DNA of 64,000 nt from Woeseiaceae bacterium (GCA_021773095.1 JAJFKR010000020.1:62001-126000), one strand, 5' to 3'; shown: positions 1-9,576, counted from the first letter of the stretch. Numbers and translations are program-made. Notes: generated by a model from the sequence alone, not told the origin.

Positions 1-460
1 CGGTCGGACCGCCGAATCCGCCGTCGCCACGGGCCATGACCGTACAGCCCAGTGTGAACAGCACCGTATCATCGCCGGCCAGTCGCCCCTCGGCCTCAAA
101 CAGGAACAATGCGCCCTTGCGAGGACCCCAGTCGAATACATCGACAATGCGTTTATTGATCAGGATATCGGCTTGTGGGGGCAGTGGACGATAGAGTTGC
201 ATGCGTTGTTCGGAATGCAGCACCTGACTGAAGTCCCATCCCAGACCAGGCGGAAACATATCGGGTACCAGAACCGTAGCCAGAGTGGGCACAGTATTGA
301 CCGTCCCGCCCTGCTCGTAAACGTAGGGTAGCTCTTTGAGATCGAGAGGGTTGCGTCCCATGCCGACGCTCAGCGCGTAAAGAATTGCTTCGGAGTCGTT
401 GTAACTTAAGGGCAGGTCGACGACTTCCGTCGCCATTAGCTCATCATAATCAAGCGGCAT
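1..460 (-). CDS. MaoC-like (hotdog) enoyl-CoA hydratase, N-terminal part, cut by window edge
   Basis: The reverse strand is open from an ATG at 460 to the left edge, giving 153 codons of an unfinished protein. It begins MPLDYDELMATE and continues with features of the N-terminal hotdog half of MaoC-type 2-enoyl-CoA hydratases (SYNDSEAILYALSVGMGRNP, then a VPTLATVLVPDMF segment and a SEQRMQLYRPLP stretch). Such enzymes hydrate trans-2-enoyl-CoA in fatty or branched-chain acyl-CoA breakdown. It sits 39 bases downstream of liuB on the same strand, so it is probably the third gene of the leucine/acyl-CoA operon. A conventional methylglutaconyl-CoA hydratase of the crotonase fold would be the expected partner, so this may serve a related acyl-CoA. 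The C-terminal half with the catalytic Asp/His motif is outside the window. Confidence 0.75.
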   Translation of the reverse strand, partial: MPLDYDELMATEVVDLPLSYNDSEAILYALSVGMGRNPLDLKELPYVYEQGGTVNTVPTLATVLVPDMFPPGLGWDFSQVLHSEQRMQLYRPLPPQADILINKRIVDVFDWGPRKGALFLFEAEGRLAGDDTVLFTLGCTVMARGDGGFGGPT

Positions 461-499
461 GGTTTGTCCATTTATCAGTTGCCGTGATTGTACATGGAC

Positions 500-2110
500 T
501 TACATGCGAAATATGCCGTAAGGGGCCTCATCTTCCCCTGAATGATTCATCGCCGCCGACAGACCGTGCGCGAGAACGCGTCGCGTATCGAGAGGATCGA
601 TAACACCGTCATCCCAAAGCCGGGCACTGGCATAAAGTGGAATGCCCTGGGTTTCATATTGCTGACGAATGACTTCTTCGTAATCGGCCTTCTCGTTTTC
701 GGGCCATTCTTCGCCGCGAGCTTTAAGGCCGTCAGCTTTTACCGTCGACAAAACCCTGGATGCCTGCTCCCCACCCATGACCGAGATTCGAGCGTTCGGC
801 CACATCCACATCAGGTTCGGGCTGTAAGCGCGACCGCACATCGCGTAGTTTCCCGCACCGAAGGATCCACCAATGACAACCGTAAACTTCGGCACGTTCG
901 CCGTCGCAACCGCGTTAACCATTTTCGCACCGTCTTTGGCGATACCGGCGTGCTCCACGCGTTTGCCGACCATAAAACCCGTGATGTTCTGCAGAAAGAC
1001 GAGCGGAATTCGCCGTCGATTACATAGCTGAACAAAATGCGCGCCCTTCTGCGCCGACTCGGGGAACAAAATACCGTTGTTGGCAATTATCCCGACCGGA
1101 TAGCCATCAATATGAGCAAATCCACAAACCAGCGTCGCGCCATAAAGCTTTTTGAATTCATGAAATTCCGAGGCATCGATAACGCGCGCGATAATTTCGC
1201 GCACGTCGTAGGGAAAGCGATACTCCCGCGAAACGATGCCGTATATCTCCTCGGCAGAGTACCTGGGCTCCATCGGCTCTCGTCTTTCCACACTACAGCG
1301 CCGGGTCTGATTCAAATTGGCGACAATATCGCGCGCAATTTCCAGCGCATGTTCATCGTCATCGGCAAGGTGATCGGTGACACCGGAGATCCGAGAATGC
1401 ACGCTGCCGCCGCCCAAAGTTTCGGCATCAACCTCTTCGCCAGTGGCAGCCTTAACCAGCGGCGGCCCGCCGAGAAAAATGGTTCCCTGGTTTCGGACGA
1501 TGACGGTCTCATCACTCATCGCAGGCACATAAGCCCCACCCGCAGTGCAGGAGCCCATGACAACGGCAATCTGCGGAATACCGGCAGCCGACAGTTGCGC
1601 CTGATTAAAGAAAATACGACCGAAGTGGTCCCTGTCCGGAAACACCTCGTCCTGTCGCGGCAGGAACGCGCCACCGGAATCGACAAGGTAAATACACGGC
1701 AGATGATTATCGGCCGCGATTTCCTGAGCACGAAGATGCTTCTTGACCGTCAGTGGATAATACGTTCCGCCCTTCACCGTCGCGTCATTGGCAACGATCA
1801 TGCACTCGATGCCGTGGATCCGGCCGATCCCGGTAACAATACCGGCGCTGGGTACGTCGTCGCTGTAGACACGCCATGCAGCCTGTCGGCCGACCTCAAG
1901 AAAGTCTGTATCGGGATCCAGCAGAGCCGTAATTCTGTCTCTCACGAGGAGTTTGCCACGCGACAAATGTTTTTCGCGGGAACGCTCCGGTCCACCCTGC
2001 ATCACGTACTCGTCGACTTTTCGTAGCTCTTCGACCAATTCCGTATGCGCTGCCGTATTCTTTTCGAAATCCTCGGAAGAACGGTCAATTTTTGTTGTCA
2101 GAGTTGGCAA
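500..2110 (-). CDS. liuB: Methylcrotonyl-CoA carboxylase carboxyltransferase (beta) subunit
   Basis: Carboxyltransferase subunit of a biotin-dependent acyl-CoA carboxylase. It matches 3-methylcrotonyl-CoA carboxylase beta (leucine catabolism) in length and order: [16 protein letters not shown] near the N terminus, the [14 protein letters not shown] and [14 protein letters not shown] motifs of the N-half, and [19 protein letters not shown] in the C-half. I chose a TTG start at 2110: an AGGAA overlapping the stop codon of liuA lies 6 bases upstream, giving 536 residues, the family's usual size. The ATG at 2143 would lie inside liuA and add 11 residues. The gene directly follows isovaleryl-CoA dehydrogenase, as in liu clusters. 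The biotin-carrying alpha subunit is not in the window and probably lies further left. Geranyl-CoA carboxylase beta is the closest alternative. Confidence 0.9.
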   Translation of the reverse strand: MPTLTTKIDRSSEDFEKNTAAHTELVEELRKVDEYVMQGGPERSREKHLSRGKLLVRDRITALLDPDTDFLEVGRQAAWRVYSDDVPSAGIVTGIGRIHGIECMIVANDATVKGGTYYPLTVKKHLRAQEIAADNHLPCIYLVDSGGAFLPRQDEVFPDRDHFGRIFFNQAQLSAAGIPQIAVVMGSCTAGGAYVPAMSDETVIVRNQGTIFLGGPPLVKAATGEEVDAETLGGGSVHSRISGVTDHLADDDEHALEIARDIVANLNQTRRCSVERREPMEPRYSAEEIYGIVSREYRFPYDVREIIARVIDASEFHEFKKLYGATLVCGFAHIDGYPVGIIANNGILFPESAQKGAHFVQLCNRRRIPLVFLQNITGFMVGKRVEHAGIAKDGAKMVNAVATANVPKFTVVIGGSFGAGNYAMCGRAYSPNLMWMWPNARISVMGGEQASRVLSTVKADGLKARGEEWPENEKADYEEVIRQQYETQGIPLYASARLWDDGVIDPLDTRRVLAHGLSAAMNHSGEDEAPYGIFRM

Positions 2111-2117
2111 GTGATTC

Positions 2118-3275
2118 CTATCGGGTTGCGTTGAACAGCTCACGGCCGATCAGCATACGCCGGATTTCACTGGTGCCAGCGCCGATCTCGTAGAGTTTCG
2201 CATCACGCCAGAGCCTGCCCGCCGGAAACTCATTGATATATCCGTTGCCGCCCAAAGCCTGAATCGCCTCACCGGCCATCCAGGTTGCCTTTTCGGCCGC
2301 GACCAGAATACATCCTGCGGCATCAAAACGGGTAGTCTGTGAGCGATCACAGGCTCTTGCAACAGCGTAAACATACGCCCGACAACTGTTTAGCGCGGTA
2401 TACATGTCAGCAATCTTTCCTTGCATGAGCTGAAATTCACCAATCGCTTTCCCAAACTGCTTGCGATCATGGACGTAAGGCATGACCAGATCCATACAGG
2501 CGCCCATGATTCCCAGCGAGCCCCCGGCCAGAACCACTCTTTCATAGTCGAGACCACTCATCAGGATCGCAGCGCCCTTGCCCTCCTCCGCCAGTCTGTT
2601 ACTCAGCGGTATTCGGCAGTCCTGCATCAGTACTTCGCTGGTATCTGAACCTCGCATGCCGAGCTTGTCGAGTTTTTGCGGTGTTGAGAAACCCGGCGTA
2701 CCCTTCTCAACGAGAAACGCACTAACGCCGTGCGACGCTGCCTCAGGATCAGTCCTGGCATACACAATCATGACATCGGCACGCGGCGCATTGGTAATCC
2801 ACATTTTCGACCCGTTCAACACATACTCGTCACCGTCTCGTACCGCCGTTGTTCGCATGCCCATAACATCGGAACCCGCACCGGCTTCACTCATGGCCAG
2901 CGCGCCAAGAAATTCACCGGATACGAGATTCGGCAAGTATCTCTGTTTTTGTTCGTCACTACCCCAGCGGCGCAGCTGGTTAACACAAAGATTGGAGTGC
3001 GCGCCGTAGGATAATCCGATCGAGCCCGACGCACGACTGATCTCTTCCATAGCGATCACATGTGCCAGGTACCCAAGCTCTGAGCCACCGAAGTTTTCCT
3101 CGACCGTGATACCCAGCAAGCCGAGCGCACCCAGCTCGGGCCAAAGGTCGGCGGGGAATTCATTGCTCGTGTCAATATCCGCCGCGCGCGGCGCGATACG
3201 GTCCGTGGCGAAATCGCGAACGGTGTCGCGCAGAAGGTCGAGTTCTTCACCATGTCCAAAATCGAATTCAAACAT
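2118..3275 (-). CDS. liuA: Isovaleryl-CoA dehydrogenase
   Basis: FAD-dependent acyl-CoA dehydrogenase of 385 residues that oxidises isovaleryl-CoA to 3-methylcrotonyl-CoA, the substrate of the next enzyme. Visible family features are the flavin/substrate loop [21 protein letters not shown], and the [11 protein letters not shown] segment that carries the catalytic glutamate at the position used by isovaleryl-CoA dehydrogenases rather than by medium-chain enzymes. The C terminus has the [20 protein letters not shown] and [14 protein letters not shown] motifs. Its stop codon supplies the Shine-Dalgarno of liuB, so translation is probably coupled. It begins 85 bases after the LuxR-type gene; an inverted repeat lies in that gap. 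Confidence 0.93.
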   Translation of the reverse strand: MFEFDFGHGEELDLLRDTVRDFATDRIAPRAADIDTSNEFPADLWPELGALGLLGITVEENFGGSELGYLAHVIAMEEISRASGSIGLSYGAHSNLCVNQLRRWGSDEQKQRYLPNLVSGEFLGALAMSEAGAGSDVMGMRTTAVRDGDEYVLNGSKMWITNAPRADVMIVYARTDPEAASHGVSAFLVEKGTPGFSTPQKLDKLGMRGSDTSEVLMQDCRIPLSNRLAEEGKGAAILMSGLDYERVVLAGGSLGIMGACMDLVMPYVHDRKQFGKAIGEFQLMQGKIADMYTALNSCRAYVYAVARACDRSQTTRFDAAGCILVAAEKATWMAGEAIQALGGNGYINEFPAGRLWRDAKLYEIGAGTSEIRRMLIGRELFNATR

Positions 3276-3315
3276 CGGGATGGTCCATATCCGGGGTAAT
3301 AAGAATCATTCTCGT

Positions 3316-3349
3316 CCTTCAGGCAGAGCAAAGACATACCGCCTGAAGG
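3316..3349. promoter_or_regulatory. Inverted repeat upstream of liuA
   Basis: Perfect 9-base arms (CCTTCAGGC at 3316-3324 and GCCTGAAGG at 3341-3349) around a 16-base centre lie between the stop of the LuxR-type gene and the start of liuA. There is no T-run on the minus strand, so it is either a weak attenuator or terminator for the upstream gene or a protein-binding site for liuA. The known LiuR (MerR-type) operator was not recognised here. Confidence 0.35.
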
Positions 3350-3360
3350 GTACGCTTTAA

Positions 3361-4155
3361 TCAGGAGTCGGATAGCGCATCGATGAAGCTTGAGAATAAC
3401 TCGTACTGGGATGTGATGCCCAGCTTGGCAAACAAATTGCGTTTGTGGACCATGACCGTTCCGGGCGCTATGCCCAGCTCACGGGCGATGGACTTGGACG
3501 AATGACCACGTAGTAACAATTGGGTTATTTGCCGCTCACGTTGTGTCAAAGCATCTTCACCAAAATTTTCGAAACATTCAGTCAGCCGTTGGTGCATATC
3601 ACGATCCCGGGCATCGTGCGACCCGGCACCTTCACGGCTCGCCCATACTCTTTGCATCGCCGACCTGACGACCGGCTCGATCAGTCGCAATCGATTCAGC
3701 TCGATACGGGTAAAGCGTTTTTCTGTCCGTCCGCAAACAACGACCAAAGCACTGGACGACGACACGCCGAGCAGGAAATCCATTTCGTCAACAAGATGCG
3801 TGCGCTCAACGTATTGGCGGTAGTACTCACTCGAATGGAATCGATCCGGCTGTGTATCGCGAAACCGGCACATCGTCGGTTTGTCGGATCGTAATGCCAT
3901 TTGGTACAACGGATCGAGCAGATAGGGTCCGGCTAGATAACGGTCGAGATAATGGCGTGCTCGAATCGGCGCCAGCGAATGATGTAACACTTCCGGTGGC
4001 GCATCCGTATGGAATGCCAGCAAACTGGTACCGTTATTAGAGACGGTCGAGCAAATGAATGAGACCAGGTACCTGGCCACCTCTTCGCTGCTGGATGCAC
4101 CGACGAGGTTTGCTACCTCGGTTTGCCATCCGGGACTGTCAAATATTGATTGCAA
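3361..4155 (-). CDS. LuxR-family transcriptional regulator
   Basis: 264-residue regulator. The C-terminal ~60 residues form a LuxR/FixJ-type helix-turn-helix: LTQRERQITQLLLRGHSSK, then IARELGIAPGTVMVHKRNL and FAKLGITSQYEL. The N-terminal ~170 residues have no clear homology that I recognise; they are long enough to be a GAF-like or autoinducer-type sensor, and no phosphoreceiver pattern is visible. The start is TTG, with an AGGA that overlaps the TAG stop of the desaturase 12 bases upstream, so the two genes are probably co-transcribed. It lies immediately upstream of liuA, so control of leucine or acyl-CoA genes or of the desaturase is possible, but the ligand is unknown. Confidence 0.82.
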   Translation of the reverse strand: MQSIFDSPGWQTEVANLVGASSSEEVARYLVSFICSTVSNNGTSLLAFHTDAPPEVLHHSLAPIRARHYLDRYLAGPYLLDPLYQMALRSDKPTMCRFRDTQPDRFHSSEYYRQYVERTHLVDEMDFLLGVSSSSALVVVCGRTEKRFTRIELNRLRLIEPVVRSAMQRVWASREGAGSHDARDRDMHQRLTECFENFGEDALTQRERQITQLLLRGHSSKSIARELGIAPGTVMVHKRNLFAKLGITSQYELFSSFIDALSDS

Positions 4156-4167
4156 TCGATGCTTTTC

Positions 4168-5196
4168 CTAGAACGAAGTCAGGAACGAGGCCGCGTTACC
4201 ACCGATCAGCCCTGAACCAGACTGCGCGATGCGCAGGTATTCCCTGCCTTGCGGATAATTCTCTGGCTGTGGATTGTAGACTCTTGAGACGCGATTGTGG
4301 TGATAGAGCTTTAGCTGTGCAACGAACGGAATGACGTAAGCCGTGTCGTTGCCGATGATCTCGGCATGTAACTCGGGCAAACGATAAAACGGCCGGTTCA
4401 TGTCAGCGTGATGCGCATTGTGGAAGCCGAAATTCAGCACCAGCCAATTCAGGCGCAAAAAGCGCAGCGATAATGTGTTGCTAAATGTATGCTCCTGCTC
4501 CCACTCCGAGTCACCTTTATGTGGAGCGCGGGAGCTATCATAGAGCGTAGTACTGTACGGGTAATCGTGTTGCACACTGTCCATAAATCGCAGGATGTGC
4601 AACATGATCAGGTAGGCGACAACGTACAGCAACGCAACCTTCGGGAAGCCAATCGCGACCGTCGTGAAAAGACCACCCCGAATGAGGATCACTGCCACAT
4701 TTCGCACCCGTTGATCACGGCGTTCCGGAATGACAAAAGACGTGAAAACCATGATGCCGTGCATCATCAGGTCATGTGCGGGGATGTAAAACCACTCCAG
4801 TACGCGAATGACTCTCGTCGTTATCGGATGACGCTCGAAAAACGCGTCATACGCAAACCAGACGACGTCATCATTGTCGACGTGATGTCTGAAATGCTTG
4901 TAGCGCATATCTTCATAGGTACCGTACGCGGCACCGCACAACCAGCTCATCATCCGACCCAATGTCGCATTGTTGCGATGCTGCCTGAAAACCATGTTGT
5001 GGCCGCACTCGTGGATAAGGTACGCCGAGATCGTCATTGCATGCGCCAGCAGTAGCGTCGCGGCGACGTTTATCGGCACTGAGGAACTGAAGAGTCCGAC
5101 TATGCCCAGAGCATAGCCAGCAATAACGTAGGTCACCGCTGTACCGTAGTACAACCACCCCGCTCGCTCGTTGAGTAGGCCCGCCTTTGTGGTCAT
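4168..5196 (-). CDS. Membrane fatty acid desaturase / hydroxylase-type diiron enzyme
   Basis: 342-residue integral membrane protein with the three histidine boxes of the membrane di-iron desaturase family: HECGH at 62-66, HFRHH at 101-105 and HNAHH at 259-263. Several hydrophobic stretches surround them (about 17-37, 42-62, 140-160, 168-205). These enzymes use O2 and electrons to desaturate or hydroxylate acyl chains or related lipids at the inner membrane; the exact substrate cannot be read from the sequence. The ATG at 5196 is preceded by a GGCGGGA-type ribosome site. It is transcribed together with the LuxR-type gene and divergently from the PII gene. Confidence 0.85.
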   Translation of the reverse strand: MTTKAGLLNERAGWLYYGTAVTYVIAGYALGIVGLFSSSVPINVAATLLLAHAMTISAYLIHECGHNMVFRQHRNNATLGRMMSWLCGAAYGTYEDMRYKHFRHHVDNDDVVWFAYDAFFERHPITTRVIRVLEWFYIPAHDLMMHGIMVFTSFVIPERRDQRVRNVAVILIRGGLFTTVAIGFPKVALLYVVAYLIMLHILRFMDSVQHDYPYSTTLYDSSRAPHKGDSEWEQEHTFSNTLSLRFLRLNWLVLNFGFHNAHHADMNRPFYRLPELHAEIIGNDTAYVIPFVAQLKLYHHNRVSRVYNPQPENYPQGREYLRIAQSGSGLIGGNAASFLTSF

Positions 5197-5253
5197 GGAA
5201 AATCCCGCCCTTTATGCCGCTTAGTTGTACACATAGAGCATGCCTATTGCTAG

Positions 5254-5631
<378 letters not shown>

Positions 5632-5661
5632 CCGTGGGGTTCCTCGGTCGCACTCCGGTGA

Positions 5662-6267
5662 CTACAGGTCGCGCCACCCGAAACCTGTGCCCTGCCGATA
5701 GTAAACAGCAATAGCGCGACCGTAGATTTCATCTTCTGAAACAGCACCGAAAATCCGGCCGTCCAGCGAATTGCCGCGGTGATCGCCGATCGCCAATACC
5801 ATGCCATTATCAACAACACCGGCCAGCATCGGGCCACCACCATCAACCAGATTCAATTGCACAGTTTTCTCACCGATAATTTCAACGTCGTTGCCATCGA
5901 CTGATGCCAGCCATTTACCATTAATCGACAGGTGGCCGTCACGAATCAGCACATCATCCCCACCCACCGCGACGATTCGCTTTATCAGACGCGTACCATC
6001 TCTCGGCGAGTCAAAAATGACAATATCGCCTCGCTGTACGCTTTTGCCCCGCATCAACTCGATCGTTGTAAATGGCAATCGGAGCCCGTAGGCGCGTTTA
6101 TCAACGAAAACACGATCGCCGGCAATCAGTGTGTATTCCATCGAACCCGATGGCACGTAGTAATGATCCGCAAGCGTCGAGCGAGCCGCCAATATACCGA
6201 CGACCAGTAGTCCAAGGACCGCCGCCTCGCGTATTAGCCTGTACCACCGCGTATCTTTGTTGTGCAC
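5662..6267 (-). CDS. lepB: Signal peptidase I (type S26A)
   Basis: Inner-membrane serine-lysine peptidase that removes signal peptides on the periplasmic side. Counting from the GTG at 6267 (201 residues), there is one membrane anchor (~13-33), the catalytic serine in PSGSMEYTL (Ser42), the catalytic lysine in RLIKRIVAVGGD (Lys96) and the conserved GDHRGNSLDGRIFG box. I prefer the GTG because it has a CAGGA ribosome site and starts 23 bases after the MAPEG stop, whereas the ATG at 6342 lies inside that gene. It is shorter than the E. coli enzyme (one anchor, not two) and is not next to lepA or rnc, so it may be an accessory signal peptidase. Confidence 0.9.
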   Translation of the reverse strand: MHNKDTRWYRLIREAAVLGLLVVGILAARSTLADHYYVPSGSMEYTLIAGDRVFVDKRAYGLRLPFTTIELMRGKSVQRGDIVIFDSPRDGTRLIKRIVAVGGDDVLIRDGHLSINGKWLASVDGNDVEIIGEKTVQLNLVDGGGPMLAGVVDNGMVLAIGDHRGNSLDGRIFGAVSEDEIYGRAIAVYYRQGTGFGWRDL

Positions 6268-6290
6268 GATTTCAATTCCTGAGAAGTGGT

Positions 6291-6725
6291 TTAGAAATAG
6301 ACTACGAGTTCTCCGTAAAGTGCCCTCGCCAGCATGAACCACAACGCCAATGCCGCACCGGCATAAAGAATGAACCGCACCATGACGACGTTCCTGGTGC
6401 AGTGCACGATGCTGTGCAGGGTACGAAGTGCAAAAAACAACCAGGCTGCGGCTACGTAGCCCGTGTCAACGTTTCCGGATACGAACAAATACAGGCACAG
6501 ACCGTAGAACAACACCGGCACTTCGAACAGGTTATTGAGATTATATGCGGAGTAATTTACTTCGGCAGACAGATACTCGACCGTTTTGTCCGGTGTCGTA
6601 TAGGTCTGCGCGCTCATCCCCACACGCCGCATTGCCGGTATTCGTCTTGCGTACATGTCGTGCCACACAACCGCCGTCAGCGTCATCGTCGCCAACATGG
6701 GAAGGAAAATTGTTTCGCCGTTCAT
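6291..6725 (-). CDS. MAPEG family membrane protein
   Basis: 144-residue integral membrane protein with four hydrophobic segments and MAPEG-family features: NLNNLFEVPVLFYGL in the middle and WLFFALRTLHSIVHCTRN followed by a final membrane helix. MAPEG proteins include glutathione-dependent microsomal transferases and eicosanoid enzymes; bacterial members are mostly uncharacterised and may conjugate glutathione to hydrophobic electrophiles. It lies between a VOC-family gene and signal peptidase I on the same strand, which is consistent with a small detoxification group, but the substrate is unknown. Confidence 0.82.
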   Translation of the reverse strand: MNGETIFLPMLATMTLTAVVWHDMYARRIPAMRRVGMSAQTYTTPDKTVEYLSAEVNYSAYNLNNLFEVPVLFYGLCLYLFVSGNVDTGYVAAAWLFFALRTLHSIVHCTRNVVMVRFILYAGAALALWFMLARALYGELVVYF

Positions 6726-6743
6726 CCGTATACTCCTCGAGAT

Positions 6744-7121
6744 CTATTTTTTGGAAATGAAACAAAAAGCATTCAGCTTGTTGCCATCGAGATCGCGAAA
6801 GTATCCGGCGTAGAAAGTTTCGGCCCTTTCTCCGGGCGCGCCTTCATCTGTAGCACCGAGCTCAAGCGCCTTCGCATGAAACGCATCGACTTTTTCCGGC
6901 GCATCCATCGCAATTGCGATCATTACACCATTGCCCGCGGTCGCCGCAGCACCATCAAACGGTTTTGTGATTGAGAAAGCAGGATCTGTCGGCCCCGTTG
7001 TCCAGGCGATAAACGAATCGGCGTCATACGCGCGCCCTGCTCCTATCGTTGCGAATAGCGCGTCGTAAAACTTCGCCGCCTCATCGTAGTTATTGGTTCC
7101 AACTGTCACATATCCGATCAT
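6744..7121 (-). CDS. VOC (glyoxalase/bleomycin-resistance) family protein
   Basis: 125-residue vicinal-oxygen-chelate protein with the beta-alpha-beta-beta-beta pattern: MIGYVTVGTNNYDEAAKFYD at the start and FYAGYFRDLDGNKLNAFCF at the end. Family members bind a divalent metal and act in glyoxal detoxification, dioxygenation or drug binding. The ATG at 7121 overlaps the TGA of the upstream DNA glycosylase (ATGA) and has a GAGAGGAG ribosome site, which decides the start against the longer ORF beginning at 7172. The DLDGNK motif holds the usual C-terminal ligand region, but no specific activity can be assigned. Confidence 0.85.
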   Translation of the reverse strand: MIGYVTVGTNNYDEAAKFYDALFATIGAGRAYDADSFIAWTTGPTDPAFSITKPFDGAAATAGNGVMIAIAMDAPEKVDAFHAKALELGATDEGAPGERAETFYAGYFRDLDGNKLNAFCFISKK

Positions 7122-7639
7122 TTCCGGCTCCTCTCTTTTGCTGGCTGGACTGGAATCAGCCCCGCCTTCCATGCGTCAATCTTATCGCTAAATGGCATCG
7201 CCGCATACGCCGGACTGGTGGAGGGAAGACCGCTCAGACGAAGATGTTGAAATGTGTCCGTCGGCACCAGTCGATGAAACAGTTGTTCTGCTTTCTTGCC
7301 ATTGAAAACGATTGCTTCGATACCCGGGTACTGGCGGAGAAAACTGACGAAGTCGTTTGCCGCCGCGGTTTCGAGGCGAATATCGGCATCCAGACTACCG
7401 GGCCGGACCGATGCCTGCAGAACATCCCAAAGAGCGATCCTGTTTGCCATCAGGCCTGCGCATCGCTCCGGGTAGCTTCCGCTGATGCCGAACAGGGCGG
7501 CCATGATCGACCAAAACGCGTTCCGTGGATACGCGTAATATTCCTGCTCAGCCAGTGATCGTTGCCCGGGCAGGCTGCCCAGCACAAGGACCAACGACTC
7601 ATTGTTCGCCAGCGGCGGAAAACCTTCGGATATCTGCAT
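7118..7639 (-). CDS. Hypoxanthine-DNA glycosylase (uracil-DNA glycosylase superfamily, family 6)
   Basis: 173-residue protein with the UDG-superfamily fold. LVLGSLPGQRSL resembles motif I of family 6 enzymes (GSLPG form), followed by YYAYPRNAFW, IALWDVLQASVRPGS, IEAIVFNGKKAEQLF and the C-terminal RLSGLPSTSPAYA loop. Family 6 enzymes remove deaminated adenine (hypoxanthine) from DNA in base-excision repair. The gene overlaps the VOC gene by four bases and follows the histidine phosphatase gene by 20 bases, so it sits in a run of small housekeeping genes. A TDG/Mug-type mismatch glycosylase is a less likely alternative. Confidence 0.82.
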   Translation of the reverse strand: MQISEGFPPLANNESLVLVLGSLPGQRSLAEQEYYAYPRNAFWSIMAALFGISGSYPERCAGLMANRIALWDVLQASVRPGSLDADIRLETAAANDFVSFLRQYPGIEAIVFNGKKAEQLFHRLVPTDTFQHLRLSGLPSTSPAYAAMPFSDKIDAWKAGLIPVQPAKERSRK

Positions 7640-7659
7640 TGCGCCGTACTTCGTCAGGA

Positions 7660-8412
7660 CTACAGGGACTCTGGTTCGCCACGCGGTTGCAGCATCCAGC
7701 GCGCTAAAGTCTCCATGTCTCCTGAATGCCGATTGCCCTTGACCGGATCGTCAGCCGTGACGTTCATTGCTCGCACTACTTTTCGTAGAATCTGACCGGA
7801 TTCGTCAACATCGAAATCGATTACATTCAGGCAACAGGTCGCCTGATCGAGAATACCGAATGCTGCAAGCTCAAGACCGGTCACCCAACCCAGAATCGCT
7901 GCGTTGGTACCACCGTGTGCAAAAACCGCCAGGCTATTCCATGAGGGATCGGCCAGTACAGCCTGAATCGCCAGACGAATGCGCGCGTAGAAGTCGCTGT
8001 AGCGCTCACCTCCCAAAAACTGCGCCGCCGCATCCGGTGCGCGCCAATGAGAAAAAGCCACATCAGCAACAACATCGTAACCGCCGGAAAACTTGCCGTC
8101 TAGTTGACGGATTTCCGTAAACCCGGCGTTGGTTTCAAGTGCAATACTGCGACTGCCCAACACGGATTCGCCGGTCTGCCGGGTTCGCGGCAGTCCCGAA
8201 CACACAGCCTTGTCGATGTGAACATCTGCAAACAGATCACACATCGCCGCGGCTTGCGTGCGACCGGTGTCGTTAAGGTCGACCTTGTCGGTATCCTCGA
8301 CTACTTCTCCGCTGCTATCGAAATAGTCAACGGAGCCGTGTCGAAATAGATAAATGCGGCGGCGGCTTGCACCATCCAGGGTTGTCCTGCTTCCTGCACT
8401 ATCGATAGGCAT
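7660..8412 (-). CDS. Histidine phosphatase family protein (phosphoglycerate-mutase-like)
   Basis: 250-residue enzyme of the branch-1 histidine phosphatase superfamily: the phosphorylated histidine is in YLFRHGSVDYF (His25), and LNDTGRTQA, CSGLPRTRQTGE and a second histidine in VFAHGGTNAAIL are all in place. A roughly 15-residue N-terminal extension precedes the RHG motif. Members dephosphorylate small metabolites (sugar phosphates, nucleotide or cobalamin intermediates) or proteins; the substrate cannot be inferred. It ends 20 bases before the DNA glycosylase gene and starts 8 bases after the stop of the 2-hydroxyacid dehydrogenase gene, which points to co-transcription. Confidence 0.85.
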   Translation of the reverse strand: MPIDSAGSRTTLDGASRRRIYLFRHGSVDYFDSSGEVVEDTDKVDLNDTGRTQAAAMCDLFADVHIDKAVCSGLPRTRQTGESVLGSRSIALETNAGFTEIRQLDGKFSGGYDVVADVAFSHWRAPDAAAQFLGGERYSDFYARIRLAIQAVLADPSWNSLAVFAHGGTNAAILGWVTGLELAAFGILDQATCCLNVIDFDVDESGQILRKVVRAMNVTADDPVKGNRHSGDMETLARWMLQPRGEPESL

Positions 8413-8419
8413 GAGTTGC

Positions 8420-9526
8420 CTAGTAACCTTTTTCGGGATCTACGACGTTCAGCAATCGATCACCGGCTATGTATCGCCTCAAGTTCTCAATGAGCAATAC
8501 CGCGTGCCGCTCACGCTCACCACCGCTGCCCGCCACATGCGGAGTAATAATGACGTCATCGCGCTGCCATAACGGATTGTCAGCAGGCAATGGCTCCGGT
8601 TCTGTAACGTCGAGACCTGCCCCGGATACCTGGCCCGATTCAAGAGCCGCTATCAAGTCGGAAGTTACCACTGTCTGCCCGCGGCCCACATTAATGAAGG
8701 TCACACCGGGCTTGACGGCGTCAAAGAACTCGCTATCGAACAAATTCCTTGTTCCATTGGTCAGCGGCAATGCGTTCACTATGACGTCAGCATTGCCGGC
8801 CAGTTCAAACAGCTCATGAGAAAGCCCGACGTACTCAATGTAGTCGGGCCCGCTTCGTGAACTATTACGAGTGCCGCTAACGCGCATACCGAGGGCAGCA
8901 CCCAATCTCGCGGCCTCCATACCTATACCACCGAGGCCGACCACCAGCAGCTTTTTGCCGGCGATGGGCACCATTGATTGGGACAATCCATCCCGATTAG
9001 CCCAGGTGCCGCCATCCATTGCGTGCACGAATTGCGGCACTTGACTTGCTAACGACAACATCATCGCAATCGCGTGTTCCGCTATCACCGGCGACGACAT
9101 TTTTTGCATGTTGGTCATCACGACGTCGCCGTTGCCGACTCGCTCCACGGACAGGCAACTTTCCGCCCCGGCCCAGTAGATCTGCACCCAGACTAACTGT
9201 TTCGCCGCATCAATCAGCCCGGGCGCGCAAAAGCCGATGATCGCATCAACATCCCTCACGTGTTGCATCGCCTCTGGCACCGACCTGGCCATGACGATGT
9301 CTACATCGCCCAAGCCGTCGATCAAGTCACCGAGGTCCATACCGAGATCGCGAATCAGAATCTTGTGCGCACCATTCCAACGCGGTAATTCGCGGATTGC
9401 AGTTTCGCCTTCTTTGATTTGCGCCTGCTCAACAAGCTGCTCAATCGAAATTTCGGCGCGAAGCGCCTTGGCAACACCGAACAGTGATACCACCAGTAGT
9501 ACAAACAGGATTATTTTTTGCATCAC
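8420..9526 (-). CDS. D-2-hydroxyacid dehydrogenase family protein with apparent signal peptide
   Basis: 368-residue NAD(P)-dependent D-2-hydroxyacid dehydrogenase: nucleotide-binding GLGGIG at 197-202, the catalytic Arg in NVGRG (282), Glu in DVTEPEP (about 309) and His in TPHVAGSG (330). The oddity is the N terminus: two lysine-poor residues, a ~15-residue hydrophobic core (IILFVLLVVSLFGVA) and an ALRAE cleavage-like site, i.e. a signal peptide on an enzyme whose cofactor is normally cytoplasmic. Start is GTG at 9526 or ATG at 9523; neither has a clear ribosome site. The exported form could be a periplasmic enzyme of altered function, or the segment could be a membrane anchor. Confidence 0.82.
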   Translation of the reverse strand: MMQKIILFVLLVVSLFGVAKALRAEISIEQLVEQAQIKEGETAIRELPRWNGAHKILIRDLGMDLGDLIDGLGDVDIVMARSVPEAMQHVRDVDAIIGFCAPGLIDAAKQLVWVQIYWAGAESCLSVERVGNGDVVMTNMQKMSSPVIAEHAIAMMLSLASQVPQFVHAMDGGTWANRDGLSQSMVPIAGKKLLVVGLGGIGMEAARLGAALGMRVSGTRNSSRSGPDYIEYVGLSHELFELAGNADVIVNALPLTNGTRNLFDSEFFDAVKPGVTFINVGRGQTVVTSDLIAALESGQVSGAGLDVTEPEPLPADNPLWQRDDVIITPHVAGSGGERERHAVLLIENLRRYIAGDRLLNVVDPEKGY

Positions 9527-9576
9527 GCCAGTTTACGCGCTTAAGCCGTTTTGCGGCAACGACAATCTTACTGAAT

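Noticed and set aside
1037..2026. Plus-strand ORF of 329 codons over liuB
   Set aside because: Antisense to the carboxyltransferase whose motifs are intact; considered a high-GC codon-bias artefact.
6072..6974. Long plus-strand ORF of 300 codons over the signal peptidase, MAPEG and VOC genes
   Set aside because: It runs antisense across three recognisable genes with conserved motifs and has no domain of its own.
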